Source: Streptomyces sp. P9-A2
GTDB lineage: Bacteria > Actinomycetota > Actinomycetes > Streptomycetales > Streptomycetaceae
Assembly: GCF_036634175.1 (NCBI RefSeq)
Contig: NZ_JAZIFX010000001.1
Location: 6,572,001-6,636,000 of the forward strand
Direction: 5' to 3'
Length of the DNA stretch: 64,000 bases
Part shown: positions 27,673 through 36,939 of the stretch, piece by piece
Layout: the number at the start of each line of letters is the position of its first letter
Numbering within the stretch: position 1 is the stretch's first letter
The notes under the pieces: model-generated
Told to the model about the DNA's origin: nothing
The model's input: only the letters and a program-made list of their open reading frames with translations
The model's database searches: none
Translations under genes and position numbers: made by a program

Positions 27673-27834
27673 GCAGGCGCACACCGGCGACCGACCGCCA
27701 GGCCGGTCAGGGTGGCGGCGCGGCCTCACCGTCCGCCACGCCGGGACCGCGGTCACCACCGACCGCCGTCACCACCGGGGAACCGGATCGGCGGGTCGGG
27801 ATCGCGGGTTTGAGCGGGGCGCGGATCGAGGGCC

Positions 27835-28212
27835 TCAGCGGGGCACGGACCGCGGTCCGGCGACGTCGGCTCCCAGGGCCGTCACCCTGCGGCGCAGTTC
27901 GCGGTCGGCCGTGACGACCAGGACGGGGCGGTCGTCGGCGCCGACACCGGCCACCAGGGCGACCATGTGGTCGTCGCCGCTGCCCGGGGCGGACTCCACC
28001 CGGACGCCCGGCACCGACTCCACCCCGCGGGCCGCGCCCTCGACGACCAGAACGATCTCCACCGGTCCGGACCGGCCCGGCAGACCGTCCGACGCCAGGC
28101 GGTCCCGCAGACGTTCGGTGGCGCCGCGCCGGTCCCGCCACCAGCCGTCGGGCACCGACCCGACGACGTTCGCGGCGTCGACGACCACGAGCGGGGCGAC
28201 GGTGTCGTTCAT
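27835..28212 (-). CDS. NYN/PIN-like domain protein
   Basis: This 125-residue protein opens with PLVVVDAANVVGSVPDGWWRDR, the DAANV-type acidic first strand of NYN/PIN nucleases. Further acidic positions lie in GSGDDHMVAL and VVTADREL. Family members are often annotated as NTP pyrophosphohydrolase or RNA-binding protein, without good proof. I chose the ATG at 28212. The longer frame to 28308 runs through a tandem repeat. The gene lies at the boundary between the PKS locus and the core fad genes. Confidence 0.65.
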   Translation of the reverse strand: MNDTVAPLVVVDAANVVGSVPDGWWRDRRGATERLRDRLASDGLPGRSGPVEIVLVVEGAARGVESVPGVRVESAPGSGDDHMVALVAGVGADDRPVLVVTADRELRRRVTALGADVAGPRSVPR

Positions 28213-28223
28213 CCCGCCAGGGT

Positions 28224-28277
28224 CCCATGGAACGGGACGGCGCCCATGGAACGGGACGACATCCACGGAACGGGACG
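28224..28277. repeat. Three tandem copies of a 16-mer, 19-bp period
   Basis: CCCATGGAACGGGACG occurs at 28224-28239 and 28243-28258, with a two-mismatch copy at 28262-28277. It lies just upstream of the NYN-like gene start. It may be simple tandem amplification. Confidence 0.85.
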
Positions 28278-28291
28278 GCACCCACGCGCGA

Positions 28292-28324
28292 AGGAGGGCC
28301 CCCGCCACGGGCGGGGGCCCTCCT
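28292..28324 (-). terminator. Perfect 15-bp stem terminator after fadB
   Basis: AGGAGGGCCCCCGCC pairs perfectly with GGCGGGGGCCCTCCT around a 3-nt loop, 23 bp beyond the fadB stop. Confidence 0.8.
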
Positions 28325-28346
28325 CAGGTCCGTACGACGGCGACGG

Positions 28347-30476
28347 CTACGCCGGAACCGAAGCCACTCCGGGCTCCAGGAACCGCTTGCCGTTCACCCG
28401 CTCGGAGACGCCCTCACGGTCCAGGTACGGCGTGATGCCGCCCAGGTGGAAGGGCCAACCGGCGCCGGTGATCAGGCACAGGTCGATGTCCTGGGCCTCG
28501 GCGACGACACCCTCGTCGAGCATCAGCCCGATCTCCTGCGCCACCGCGTCGAGCACCCGGGCCCGCACCTGCTCCTCGGTGAGGACGGTGTCGCCCTGCT
28601 TGAGCAGCGCGGCGACCTCCGGGTCCAGCTCCGGCTTACCGCTGTCGTAGACGTAGAAGCCGCGCTTGCCGGCCTCCACGACCGCCTTGAGGTTCGGCGA
28701 GACGGTGAAGCGGTCCGGGAAGGACCGGTTGAGCGTCTCGGAGACGTGCAGGCCGATCGCCGGGCCGACCAGCTCGAGGAGGACCAGCGGCGACATCGGC
28801 AGACCGAGCGGCTCGACGGCCTTCTCGGTGGTCCCGACCGGGGTGCCCTCGTCGATGACGTTCTGGACCTCGCCCATGAAGCGGGTCAGGATCCGGTTGA
28901 CGACGAACGCCGGGGCGTCCTTGACCAGCACCGCGGTCTTCTTCAGCTTCCTGGCGACACCGAACGCCGTGGCCAGCGAGGCGTCGTCGGTCTGCTCGCC
29001 GCGGACGATCTCGAGGAGCGGCAGGATCGCGACCGGGTTGAAGAAGTGGAAGCCGACGACCCGCTCGGGGTTCTTCAGCTTCGACGCCATCTCGGACACC
29101 GACAGCGAGGAGGTGTTGGTGGCGAGGATCGCGTGCGCCGGGGCGACCGCCTCGACCTCGGCGAACACCTTCTGCTTGACGCCCATCTCCTCGAAGACCG
29201 CTTCGATGACGAAGTCCGCGTCCGCGAAGCCCTCGGCCTTGTCCAGGACACCGGTGACCAGGGCCTTGAGGCGGTTGGCCTTGTCCTGGTTGACACGGCC
29301 CTTGCCGAGCAGCTTGTCGATCTCGGCGTGGACGTAGCCCACGCCCTTGTCGATGCGCGCCTGGTCGATGTCGGTCAGCACGACCGGCACCTCGAGGCGG
29401 CGCAGGAACAGCAGCGCGAGCTGCGAGGCCATCAGACCGGCGCCGACGACACCGACCTTGGTGACCGGCCGGGCCAGGTTCTTGTCCGGGGCACCGGCGG
29501 GGCGCTTGGCGCGCTTCTGCACCAGGTTGAACGCGTAGAGACCGGAGCGCAGTTCACCGCCCATGATCAGGTCGGCGAGCGCCTTGTCCTCGGCGTCGTA
29601 ACCCTGCTGGAGGTCGCCGTTCTTGGCGGCGGCGATGATGTCCAGGGCGCGGTAGGCGGCCGGGGCGGCGCCGTGCACCTTGGAGTCGGCGATGAACCGG
29701 CCCTTGGCGACGGCCTGGTCCCAGGCCTCACCGCGGTCGATCACCGGGCGCTCGACGACGATCTCGCCCTTGAGGACGGCCGCCGTCCAGATCAGCGACT
29801 GCTCCAGGAAGTCCGCACCCTCGAAGATCGCGTCCGCGATGCCGAGTTCGTAGACCTGCTTGCCCTTGAGCTGCTTGTTCTGGTTGAGGCTGTTCTCGAT
29901 GATCACCGAGACGGCCTTCTCGGCGCCGATCAGGTTCGGCAGCAGGGCGCAGCCGCCCCAGCCGGGAACCAGGCCGAGGAAGACCTCGGGCAGGGAGAAG
30001 GCGGGGATGGCCGACGACACCGTGCGGTAGGCACAGTGCAGGCCGACCTCGACGCCGCCACCCATGGCCGCGCCGTTGTAGTACGCGAAGGTAGGGACGG
30101 CGAGCTTCGCGAGCCGCTTGAAGACGTCGTGGCCGCCCTTGCCGATGGCGTGGGCGTGGTCCCACTCCTTCAGCTGCTCGACGCCCTTGAGGTCGGCGCC
30201 CACGGCGAAGATGAACGGCTTGCCGGTGATGCCGACACCGACGATTCCACCGTCCGCGGCCTCCTTCTCGACCTGGTCGATGGCGGCGTCCAGGTTCGCC
30301 AGCGACTGGGGGCCGAAGGTGGTCGGCTTGGTGTGGTCAAGACCGTTGTCGAGCGTGATCAGCGCGAAGCGACCTGCGCCCAGGGGCAGTTCGAAGTGGC
30401 GTACGTGGGCCGTCGTGACGACCTCGTCCGGGAAGAGCGCGGCCGCGCCCTTCAACAGTTCTGTGGTGGTGCTCAC
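28347..30476 (-). CDS. fadB: Fatty-acid oxidation multifunctional protein (enoyl-CoA hydratase / 3-hydroxyacyl-CoA dehydrogenase)
   Basis: This 709-residue protein joins an N-terminal crotonase domain (about residues 20-210; AVGADLKG, NGAAMGGGVEVGLHC, PEVFLGLVPGWGG) to an NAD-binding 3-hydroxyacyl-CoA dehydrogenase domain (from about 330; VGVVGAGLMASQLA, FHFFNPVAILPLLEIV). It performs hydration and oxidation in beta-oxidation. The GTG at 30476 overlaps the fadA stop (GTGA), so the two form an operon that supplies or drains acyl-CoA pools, including those the adjacent ole/PKS genes might use. Confidence 0.92.
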   Translation of the reverse strand: MSTTTELLKGAAALFPDEVVTTAHVRHFELPLGAGRFALITLDNGLDHTKPTTFGPQSLANLDAAIDQVEKEAADGGIVGVGITGKPFIFAVGADLKGVEQLKEWDHAHAIGKGGHDVFKRLAKLAVPTFAYYNGAAMGGGVEVGLHCAYRTVSSAIPAFSLPEVFLGLVPGWGGCALLPNLIGAEKAVSVIIENSLNQNKQLKGKQVYELGIADAIFEGADFLEQSLIWTAAVLKGEIVVERPVIDRGEAWDQAVAKGRFIADSKVHGAAPAAYRALDIIAAAKNGDLQQGYDAEDKALADLIMGGELRSGLYAFNLVQKRAKRPAGAPDKNLARPVTKVGVVGAGLMASQLALLFLRRLEVPVVLTDIDQARIDKGVGYVHAEIDKLLGKGRVNQDKANRLKALVTGVLDKAEGFADADFVIEAVFEEMGVKQKVFAEVEAVAPAHAILATNTSSLSVSEMASKLKNPERVVGFHFFNPVAILPLLEIVRGEQTDDASLATAFGVARKLKKTAVLVKDAPAFVVNRILTRFMGEVQNVIDEGTPVGTTEKAVEPLGLPMSPLVLLELVGPAIGLHVSETLNRSFPDRFTVSPNLKAVVEAGKRGFYVYDSGKPELDPEVAALLKQGDTVLTEEQVRARVLDAVAQEIGLMLDEGVVAEAQDIDLCLITGAGWPFHLGGITPYLDREGVSERVNGKRFLEPGVASVPA

Positions 30477-31690
30477 TTGTCCCCCTCGAAGTGCGGGTTT
30501 TCCCAGATGACCGTCGCGCCCATGCCGAAGCCGACGCACATGGTGGTCAGGCCGTAGCGGACGTGCGGCTGCTCCTCGAACTGGCGGGCCAGCTGCGTCA
30601 TCAGGCGGACGCCGGAGGAGGCCAGCGGGTGGCCGAAGGCGATGGCGCCGCCGTACTGGTTGACGCGCGCGTCGTCGTCGGCGATGCCGTAGTGCTCCAG
30701 GAAGGCCAGCACCTGGACGGCGAAGGCCTCGTTGATCTCGAACAGGCCGATGTCGGAGATGGACAGGCCGGCCTGGGCCAGCGCCTTCTCCGTCGCCGGG
30801 ATCGGGCCGTAGCCCATGACCTCGGGCTCCACACCCGCGAAGGAGTAGGAGACCAGGCGCATCTTGACCGGCAGCCCGTTCTCGCGGGCGAAGTCCTCGG
30901 AGGCGATGAGCGAGGCGGTGGCGCCGTCGTTCAGACCGGCGGCGTTACCGGCGGTGACCCGGCCGTGGACGCGGAACGGCGTCTTGAGCCCGGCCAGGTT
31001 CTCCAGGGTGGTGCCGGGGCGCATCGGCTCGTCGGCGGTGACCAGGCCCCAGCCCGTCTCGCCGGCCTCGGCGTTGGTGCGGCGCACCGAGACCGGTACC
31101 AGGTCGGCCTGGATCTTGCCGTCGGCGTACGCCTTGGCGGCCTTCTCCTGCGAGCGGACCGCGTACTCGTCGGCGCGCTGCTTGGTGATCGTCGGGTAGC
31201 GGTCGTGCAGGTTCTCCGCGGTCATGCCCATGAACAGGGCGGACTCGTCGACCAGCTTCTCCGAGACGAAGCGCGGGTTGGGGTCGACGCCCTCGCCCAT
31301 CGGGTGGCGGCCCATGTGCTCGACACCGCCCGCGATGGCCACGTCGTACGCGCCGAAGGCGACGGAGCCGGCCACCGCGGTCACGGCGGTCAGGGCGCCC
31401 GCGCACATGCGGTCGATGGAGTAGCCCGGGACCGAGGTGGGCAGGCCCGCGAGGATACCGGCGGTGCGGCCGATGGTCAGGCCCTGGTCGCCGATCTGCG
31501 TGGTCGCGGCGACCGCGACCTCGTCGATCTTCTTCGGGTCGAGTCCGGGGTTGCGGCGCAGCAGCTCCCGGATCGCCTTCACGACGAGGTCGTCGGCACG
31601 GGTCTCGTGATAGATGCCCTTCGGGCCCGCCTTGCCGAACGGGGTGCGGACGCCGTCGACGAAGACGACGTCCTTGACGGTACGAGGCAC
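30473..31690 (-). CDS. fadA: Acetyl-CoA acyltransferase (3-ketoacyl-CoA thiolase)
   Basis: This 405-residue thiolase has active Cys in DRMCAGALTAV, His in GGAIAFGHPLASSG and the second Cys in TMCVGFGMGATVI. It cleaves 3-ketoacyl-CoA in the last step of beta-oxidation. The GTG start at 31690 is preceded on the minus strand by GGAGGAGAG. It leads the fadAB operon. A perfect palindrome lies about 45 bp upstream. Confidence 0.92.
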   Translation of the reverse strand: MPRTVKDVVFVDGVRTPFGKAGPKGIYHETRADDLVVKAIRELLRRNPGLDPKKIDEVAVAATTQIGDQGLTIGRTAGILAGLPTSVPGYSIDRMCAGALTAVTAVAGSVAFGAYDVAIAGGVEHMGRHPMGEGVDPNPRFVSEKLVDESALFMGMTAENLHDRYPTITKQRADEYAVRSQEKAAKAYADGKIQADLVPVSVRRTNAEAGETGWGLVTADEPMRPGTTLENLAGLKTPFRVHGRVTAGNAAGLNDGATASLIASEDFARENGLPVKMRLVSYSFAGVEPEVMGYGPIPATEKALAQAGLSISDIGLFEINEAFAVQVLAFLEHYGIADDDARVNQYGGAIAFGHPLASSGVRLMTQLARQFEEQPHVRYGLTTMCVGFGMGATVIWENPHFEGDK

Positions 31691-32247
31691 GATGGCTCTC
31701 CTCCAGGGTGCGGGACGGCACTGCTGCGTTGCGCTGAGCGCGCGCTCAGAGCCTATGCTACTTGTGGGTAATGTAGCTGCCCAGTCCTACACCTCCGAGC
31801 GGCGAAGGTCACACCGCCGGAGGACCCGTCGCGCGGCGCGGCGCGGCACGGGCGGGTGCCGGTACGGGCGGGGGTCAGTGCGGGCGGGGCCGGTACGGGC
31901 AGGGGTCGGCGCAGGGTGCGGACCCGGGTCCCGGTGGTGAGTGTCCCCGCCCGGTGTCCGCGTCACCTCCGCGTACCGGTGAAGCGGCGCGGCGCGGCGA
32001 TGCCGGGCCGGCCCGGTGGCCGGGGGGCGGCGGGCGCACGGCCCGGCATCGCGGCAGGACGCGCCCCGGGCCCCTCCTCCGGCTCCATCGGCCATGCGGC
32101 TTCTAGACCGGTTGACCCAGGAGCCCATAGGCACTCCCGCATTCTTGGCGCAATTATGACTTTACCGGTTTAGTAGCGGCTGTCAGAGTGCCGAACCAGC
32201 CAACTGACTCATGTCGGGTCCCGTGTCCTCGAACGGAGCTGGTCCTC
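31691..32247. other. Intergenic region between divergent fadA and the sugar-binding protein gene
   Basis: About 557 bp without a supported gene. It contains the palindrome at 31735-31748, a GC-rich stretch of near repeats built on GGTACGGGCGGGG (about 31859-31915), and two ACCGGTT-containing sequences near 32107 and 32164, the second inside the only AT-rich patch (32150-32175). These sites may serve the transporter promoter. ORFs here look like GC-bias artefacts. Confidence 0.5.
31735..31748. promoter_or_regulatory. Perfect palindrome upstream of fadAB, TetR-type operator candidate
   Basis: TGAGCGCGCGCTCA is a perfect 14-bp palindrome 45-58 bp upstream of the fadA start codon, where acyl-CoA-sensing TetR-family repressors of fatty-acid genes commonly bind. 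The regulator is not in the window. Confidence 0.5.
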
Positions 32248-33570
32248 ATGAACATGAACCGCCGCACTGTGCTCACCGGATCGATCGCCGCCCTCGCCCT
32301 CCTGGCCTCCGCCTGCACCGGCACCGGGGGCAGTTCCCGGGGCGCGGACGCCGAGGCGCCCGACGACCCGTCCGAGGCCAAGGGGTCCATCACCGTCCTC
32401 ACCCACCGGACCGATCTGGTGCAGGACGGCACGATGGAGGCCTACGCCGCCGAGTTCAACAAGACCCACCCCGGCGTGAAGGTGGAGTTCGACGCCCTCA
32501 CCGACTACGAGGGCGAGGTCAAGATCCGGATGAACACCGAGAACTACGGCGACGTCCTCATGATCCCCGCCGTCATCGAGAAGAAGGACTACCCGAAGTT
32601 CTTCGCCTCGCTGGGCAGCCGGGCCGAACTGAGCGAGAAGTACCGCTTCACCGACTACTCCACCGTCGACGGAAAGGTCTACGGCCAGAGCCCGATCGGC
32701 GTGGTCCCCGGCTTCCTCTACAACAAGAAGGTCTGGGAGCAGGCCGGCGTCACCGACTGGCCCACCACCCCCGCCCGGTTCCTCGACGACCTGAAGGCCG
32801 TCAAGTCCCGGACCGACGCCGTCCCGTACTACACCAACTTCAAGGACATGTGGCCGCTGACCCAGTGGACCAACGTCAACGGCTCGGTCGGCTGCGACAC
32901 CGGCGCCACCACGAAACTCGCCGAGGGGGACCCGTGGGCCGACGGCGCCGACCTGCGCGTCGCCGACACCCTGCTCCACGACATCGTGCGCGCCGGCCTC
33001 GCCGAGAAGGACCCGACCACCACCAACTGGGAGGCGTCCAAGCCGAAGCTGGCCAAGGGCGAGATCGCCACCATGTGGCTCGGCTCCTGGGCCGTCGTCC
33101 AGATGCGGGAGGCCGCGAAGCAGGCCGGCAGCGACCCCGACGACATCGGCTTCATGCCCTTCCCCGCCCAACAGGACGGCGCCTTCTGCGCGGTGACCTC
33201 CCCCGACTATCAGCAGGCCGTCAACGTCCACTCCGACCACAAGGCCGCCGCCCGCGCCTGGATCGACTGGTTCACCGACAAGTCCGGCTACGCGAAGGCC
33301 AATCTCGCCCTGTCCCCGCTGAAGGACGACCCCCTGCCCGAGATCCTGCGGCCCTACCAGGACGCGGGAGTCGAGCTGATCGACCTCGACGACGCCAAGG
33401 GCGCGCAGGTCAAGTCCATCGACAACGGCTCCGAGGTCGGCATCTACAAGCCCGACTACCGTCAGGACCTCGTCGACCTGGCCCGCGGAGCGCGCAAGGG
33501 CAGCCTGGACGACTTCCTCGACGACCTCGGCGCACGCTGGGCCGAGGCACGTACGTCCCTGGGGTCCTGA
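32248..33570 (+). CDS. Carbohydrate ABC transporter substrate-binding lipoprotein
   Basis: This 440-residue SBP_bac_1-type protein has RRTVLTGS, a hydrophobic run and a lipobox ending in ASAC near residue 22. The body is typical of oligosaccharide-binding proteins: SITVLTHRTDL, AAEFNKTHPGVKVEF, GFLYNKKVWEQAGV, GEIATMWLGSWAV. The ATG at 32248 follows a GGAGC Shine-Dalgarno sequence. The stop overlaps the next ATG by one base. The sugar is not predictable from sequence. No ATPase gene is present, so MsiK is the likely energiser. Confidence 0.87.
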   Translation: MNMNRRTVLTGSIAALALLASACTGTGGSSRGADAEAPDDPSEAKGSITVLTHRTDLVQDGTMEAYAAEFNKTHPGVKVEFDALTDYEGEVKIRMNTENYGDVLMIPAVIEKKDYPKFFASLGSRAELSEKYRFTDYSTVDGKVYGQSPIGVVPGFLYNKKVWEQAGVTDWPTTPARFLDDLKAVKSRTDAVPYYTNFKDMWPLTQWTNVNGSVGCDTGATTKLAEGDPWADGADLRVADTLLHDIVRAGLAEKDPTTTNWEASKPKLAKGEIATMWLGSWAVVQMREAAKQAGSDPDDIGFMPFPAQQDGAFCAVTSPDYQQAVNVHSDHKAAARAWIDWFTDKSGYAKANLALSPLKDDPLPEILRPYQDAGVELIDLDDAKGAQVKSIDNGSEVGIYKPDYRQDLVDLARGARKGSLDDFLDDLGARWAEARTSLGS

Positions 33571-34520
33571 TGGCGGACCCCGCCGCCGGGACGACGCGGC
33601 CGACGCCCTCGGTCGTGCCCGCCGGACCGGCCGCGGCCCCCGCCCCGCGCGGCGCCCGGCTGTGGCGGCGCGTCACCCCCTGGCTGTTCCTGACCGTGCC
33701 GCTCGCCCTGCTGCTCACCTTCACCTACGCGCCGCTCGCCAACATGGTCGCCTACAGCTTCACCGACTGGGACGGCGTGAGCCCCGAACTGAGTTGGACG
33801 GGCACCGAGAACTACATCGAACTCTTCACCCGGCCCGAACTGTTCGAGGTGTTCTTCGTCAGCGGCTACTACCTCGTCGCCTCCGTGGTGCAGATCGCCG
33901 TCGCCCTCTACTTCGCCACGGTCCTCAGTTTCGACGTCCGCTTCCGGAACCTCTTCAAGGGCGTGCTGTTCTTCCCGTACCTGATCAACGGGGTGGCGAT
34001 CGGCTTCGTCTTCCTCTACTTCTTCCAGGACGGCGGCACCCTCGACTCGGTGCTCGGCCTGCTCGGCGTCGACACCGACCACGCCTGGCTGGGCACCCCG
34101 TTCTCCGCGAACACCTCGCTGGCCGGCGTGTCCGTCTGGCGCTATCTGGGCCTGAACTTCGTGCTGTTCCTCGGCGCGATCCAGTCCATCCCCGGCGAGC
34201 TGTACGAGGCGGCCGAGATCGACGGTGCGACCCGATGGCAGCAGTTCCGGTACATCATCGCGCCCGGCATCAGACCCATCCTGGGCCTGAGCGTGATCCT
34301 CTCCGTCTCCGGTTCCCTGTCGGTCTTCGAGATCCCGTACATCATGACCGGCGGCGCCACCGGCACCGAGACCTTCGTCATCCAGACGGTGAAGCTCGCG
34401 TTCCAGTTCAACAAGACGGGGCTCGCCTCGGCCGCCGCCGTCGTCCTGCTCCTGATCGTCCTGGCGGTCACCTGGGTGCAGCGCCGGATCGTCCCCGACG
34501 ACAAGGTGGACCTGGTGTGA
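33570..34520 (+). CDS. Carbohydrate ABC transporter permease (MalF type)
   Basis: This 316-residue permease has a Pro/Ala-rich N-terminal tail, about six helices starting with TPWLFLTVPLALLLTFTYAPL, and the EAA loop EAAEIDGATRWQQFRYIIAPG. Its start overlaps the binding-protein stop (TGATG) and its stop overlaps the next start (GTGA), so translation is coupled across the operon. Confidence 0.88.
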   Translation: MADPAAGTTRPTPSVVPAGPAAAPAPRGARLWRRVTPWLFLTVPLALLLTFTYAPLANMVAYSFTDWDGVSPELSWTGTENYIELFTRPELFEVFFVSGYYLVASVVQIAVALYFATVLSFDVRFRNLFKGVLFFPYLINGVAIGFVFLYFFQDGGTLDSVLGLLGVDTDHAWLGTPFSANTSLAGVSVWRYLGLNFVLFLGAIQSIPGELYEAAEIDGATRWQQFRYIIAPGIRPILGLSVILSVSGSLSVFEIPYIMTGGATGTETFVIQTVKLAFQFNKTGLASAAAVVLLLIVLAVTWVQRRIVPDDKVDLV

Positions 34521-35347
34521 CCCGCCGCACAGTGGCCCGGTCCCTCATGTACCTGACCCTCGTCCTCGCCACGCTGGTCGTCCTGCTGCCGCTCGCCGTG
34601 GTTCTCCTGACCTCGCTGAAGAGCTCGGAGGAGATGGCGGACGGCAGCGGAGCGCTCGCCCTGCCCGACGACCCGCTGAACCTCGGCAACTACGTCACCG
34701 CGTTCCAGGACGGCCGGATGCTCTCCGCCTTCGGCAACACGGCGGTCATCCTGGTCGTCGCCGTCGGCGGCACCATCCTCATCGGTTCGATGACGGCGTA
34801 CGCGATCGACCGCTTCGTCTTCCGCTTCCGGAAACTGGTCGTCGCCCTGTTCCTGCTCGCCGCGCTCGTCCCCGGCGTGACCACCCAGGTGGCGACCTTC
34901 CAGATCGTCAACAGCTTCGGCATGTTCGACAGCCTGTGGGCGCCGATCGCCCTCTACATGGGCACGGACATCGTGTCGATCTACATCTTCCTGCAGTTCA
35001 TCCGCTCCATCCCCGTCTCCCTCGACGAGGCGGCACGACTGGACGGCGCCAACGCGTTCACGGTCTACCGGAAGGTGATCCTCCCGCTCCTCAAACCGGC
35101 GATCGCGACGGTGGTGATCGTGAAGGGGATCAACGTCTACAACGACTTCTACATCCCCTTCCTCTACATGCCCTCCGAGGATCTTGGCGTGATCTCGACG
35201 TCCCTGTTCCGTTTCAAGGGCCCCTTCGGGGCCCACTGGGAAACCATCTCGGCGGGCGCGATCCTGGTCATCCTCCCGACCCTGATCGTCTTCCTGACCC
35301 TCCAACGCTTCATATACAACGGTTTCATGAGAGGGGCCACGAAGTAG
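34517..35347 (+). CDS. Carbohydrate ABC transporter permease (MalG type)
   Basis: This 276-residue permease starts at GTG 34517. It has an N-terminal helix (YLTLVLATLVVLLPLAVVLL), further helices, and the EAA loop DEAARLDGANAFTVYRKVILP. It is the third gene of the operon and is convergent with the RNase D-like gene, with 64 bp between their stops. Confidence 0.88.
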   Translation: MTRRTVARSLMYLTLVLATLVVLLPLAVVLLTSLKSSEEMADGSGALALPDDPLNLGNYVTAFQDGRMLSAFGNTAVILVVAVGGTILIGSMTAYAIDRFVFRFRKLVVALFLLAALVPGVTTQVATFQIVNSFGMFDSLWAPIALYMGTDIVSIYIFLQFIRSIPVSLDEAARLDGANAFTVYRKVILPLLKPAIATVVIVKGINVYNDFYIPFLYMPSEDLGVISTSLFRFKGPFGAHWETISAGAILVILPTLIVFLTLQRFIYNGFMRGATK

Positions 35348-35411
35348 AACGACGAAGCGGAACAGGGGGCGGCAGCGCCGCGGGCGGCCGGGCCGACGGA
35401 TCCCACCGTGC

Positions 35412-36734
35412 TCAGACGACCTCAACACCGTCGTCGGAACCGCCGTCGGAACCGCCGGAGGCCAGCGCGGTGACGAGGACCGGCGTCACCTGTTCCACCT
35501 GCCACGGCCGCGCCCCGTACCCCGCCAGCGCGGCCGCGACGGACTCCGGACCGGCGGGCCGCGGGGGTTCCCAGCACACCCTCCGTACCGTGTCCGGGGT
35601 GATCAGGTTCTCCTGCGGCATGGTCAGTCGCTCGGCGAGCGCGCTCACTCCCGCGCGGGCCGCGGACAGCCGGGCGGCGGCCACCGGGTCCTTGTCCGCC
35701 CAGGCGCGCGGCGGCGGGGGCCCGGTCACCAGCTGGCCGGGCTGCGGCAGCTGCGTCTCGCTCAGCGCCCGCGCCCGGTCCACGGCCGCCTGCCACTGCT
35801 CCAGCTGACGTCGCCCCACCCGAGGCCCGAACCCGTTCAGCGCGGCCAGGGCCTGTACGTCGGCCGGCAGGGCGAGAGCGGCCTCGACGATGGCCGTGTC
35901 GGAGAGCACCTTGCCCGGGGAGACGTCCCGGCGCTGCGCGATCCGGTCCCGGGTCTGCCACAGCTCCCGTACGACGGCCATCTGCCGGCGCCGGCGCACC
36001 TTGTGCATACCGGAGGTGCGCCGCCAGGGGTCCTTGCGGGGCTCCGGCGGCGGTGCGGACGCGATCGCGTCGAACTCCTGCCACGCCCATTCCAGCTTGC
36101 CCTGCCGGTCCAGTTCCTTCTCCAGGGCGTCCCGCAGGTCGACCAGGAGCTCGACGTCGAGGGCGGCGTACCGCAGCCAGGGTTCGGGCAGCGGGCGGGT
36201 GGACCAGTCGACGGCGGAGTGGCCCTTCTCCAGGACGAAGCCGAGCACGTTCTCGACCATCGCGCCGAGCCCGACGCGGGGGAAACCGGCGAGGCGGCCG
36301 GCCAGCTCGGTGTCGAAGAGGCGGGTGGGCAGCATCCCTATCTCGCGCAGGCAGGGCAGGTCCTGCGTGGCGGCGTGCAGCACCCACTCGACGCCGGACA
36401 GCGCCTCGCCCAGCCCTGACAGGTCGGGGCAGGCGACGGGGTCGATCAGCGCGGACCCGGCGCCCTCGCGGCGCAGTTGGACGAGGTAGGCACGCTGGCC
36501 GTAGCGGTAGCCGGAGGCCCGCTCGGCGTCGACGGCGACGGGGCCGGTGCCCGCGGCGAAGGCGGCGATCACCTCGGCGAGCGCGGCGTCGTCCGTGATC
36601 ACGGGCGGAATGCCCTCGCGCGGTTCGAGCAAGGGGATCGGCGCCTCCGTAGCAGAAGATCCGTCGTCGTCCGGAGGAGCGCCTCCGGTGGTTCGCAGGG
36701 CACTGTCTGCTGCTGTGTCGTGGGCGTCGGTCAC
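35412..36734 (-). CDS. RNase D-like 3'-5' exonuclease with HRDC domain
   Basis: This 440-residue protein has an acidic N-terminal tail, then a DnaQ-like exonuclease domain with VAVDAERASGY (Exo I; the usual DTE-type pair here reads DAE), HAATQDLPCL (Exo II) and YAALDVELLVDL (Exo III). HRDC-like helices follow (RDVSPGKVLSDTAIVEAAL). It would trim structured RNA 3' ends. The GTG start at 36734 follows a 36-bp palindrome that ends the upstream response-regulator transcript. Confidence 0.87.
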   Translation of the reverse strand: MTDAHDTAADSALRTTGGAPPDDDGSSATEAPIPLLEPREGIPPVITDDAALAEVIAAFAAGTGPVAVDAERASGYRYGQRAYLVQLRREGAGSALIDPVACPDLSGLGEALSGVEWVLHAATQDLPCLREIGMLPTRLFDTELAGRLAGFPRVGLGAMVENVLGFVLEKGHSAVDWSTRPLPEPWLRYAALDVELLVDLRDALEKELDRQGKLEWAWQEFDAIASAPPPEPRKDPWRRTSGMHKVRRRRQMAVVRELWQTRDRIAQRRDVSPGKVLSDTAIVEAALALPADVQALAALNGFGPRVGRRQLEQWQAAVDRARALSETQLPQPGQLVTGPPPPRAWADKDPVAAARLSAARAGVSALAERLTMPQENLITPDTVRRVCWEPPRPAGPESVAAALAGYGARPWQVEQVTPVLVTALASGGSDGGSDDGVEVV

Positions 36735-36759
36735 CTGTCAAGAGTATCCATGCCGCGAA

Positions 36760-36795
36760 GGGGCCCGCCGACGGAACGTTCCGTCGGCGGGCCCC
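36760..36795. terminator. 36-bp perfect palindrome between the response regulator and RNase D-like genes
   Basis: GGGGCCCGCCGACGGAAC is followed directly by its exact reverse complement with no spacer. It lies 144 bp beyond the response-regulator stop and 26 bp before the RNase D-like start, both on the minus strand. A terminator is most likely. Confidence 0.7.
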
Positions 36796-36939
36796 AGAGG
36801 GTCGTAAACAAGTCAGGCCGGTGCATGCCCGGCCGAGGGGAAGCGGACCGGAGGGGAGGGGAAAAGGAGAGGAGGGGGACGGAACGGGACGGAGGAGGGG
36901 AGGCGGGCGGAACGGCCGCGGAGGCCGGTGCCGCGGAGG

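Noticed and set aside
31787..32134. 115-residue minus-strand frame upstream of fadA
   Set aside because: Arg/Pro/Ala-rich, built on the GGTACGGGCGGGG near repeats, with no ribosome-binding site or known motif.
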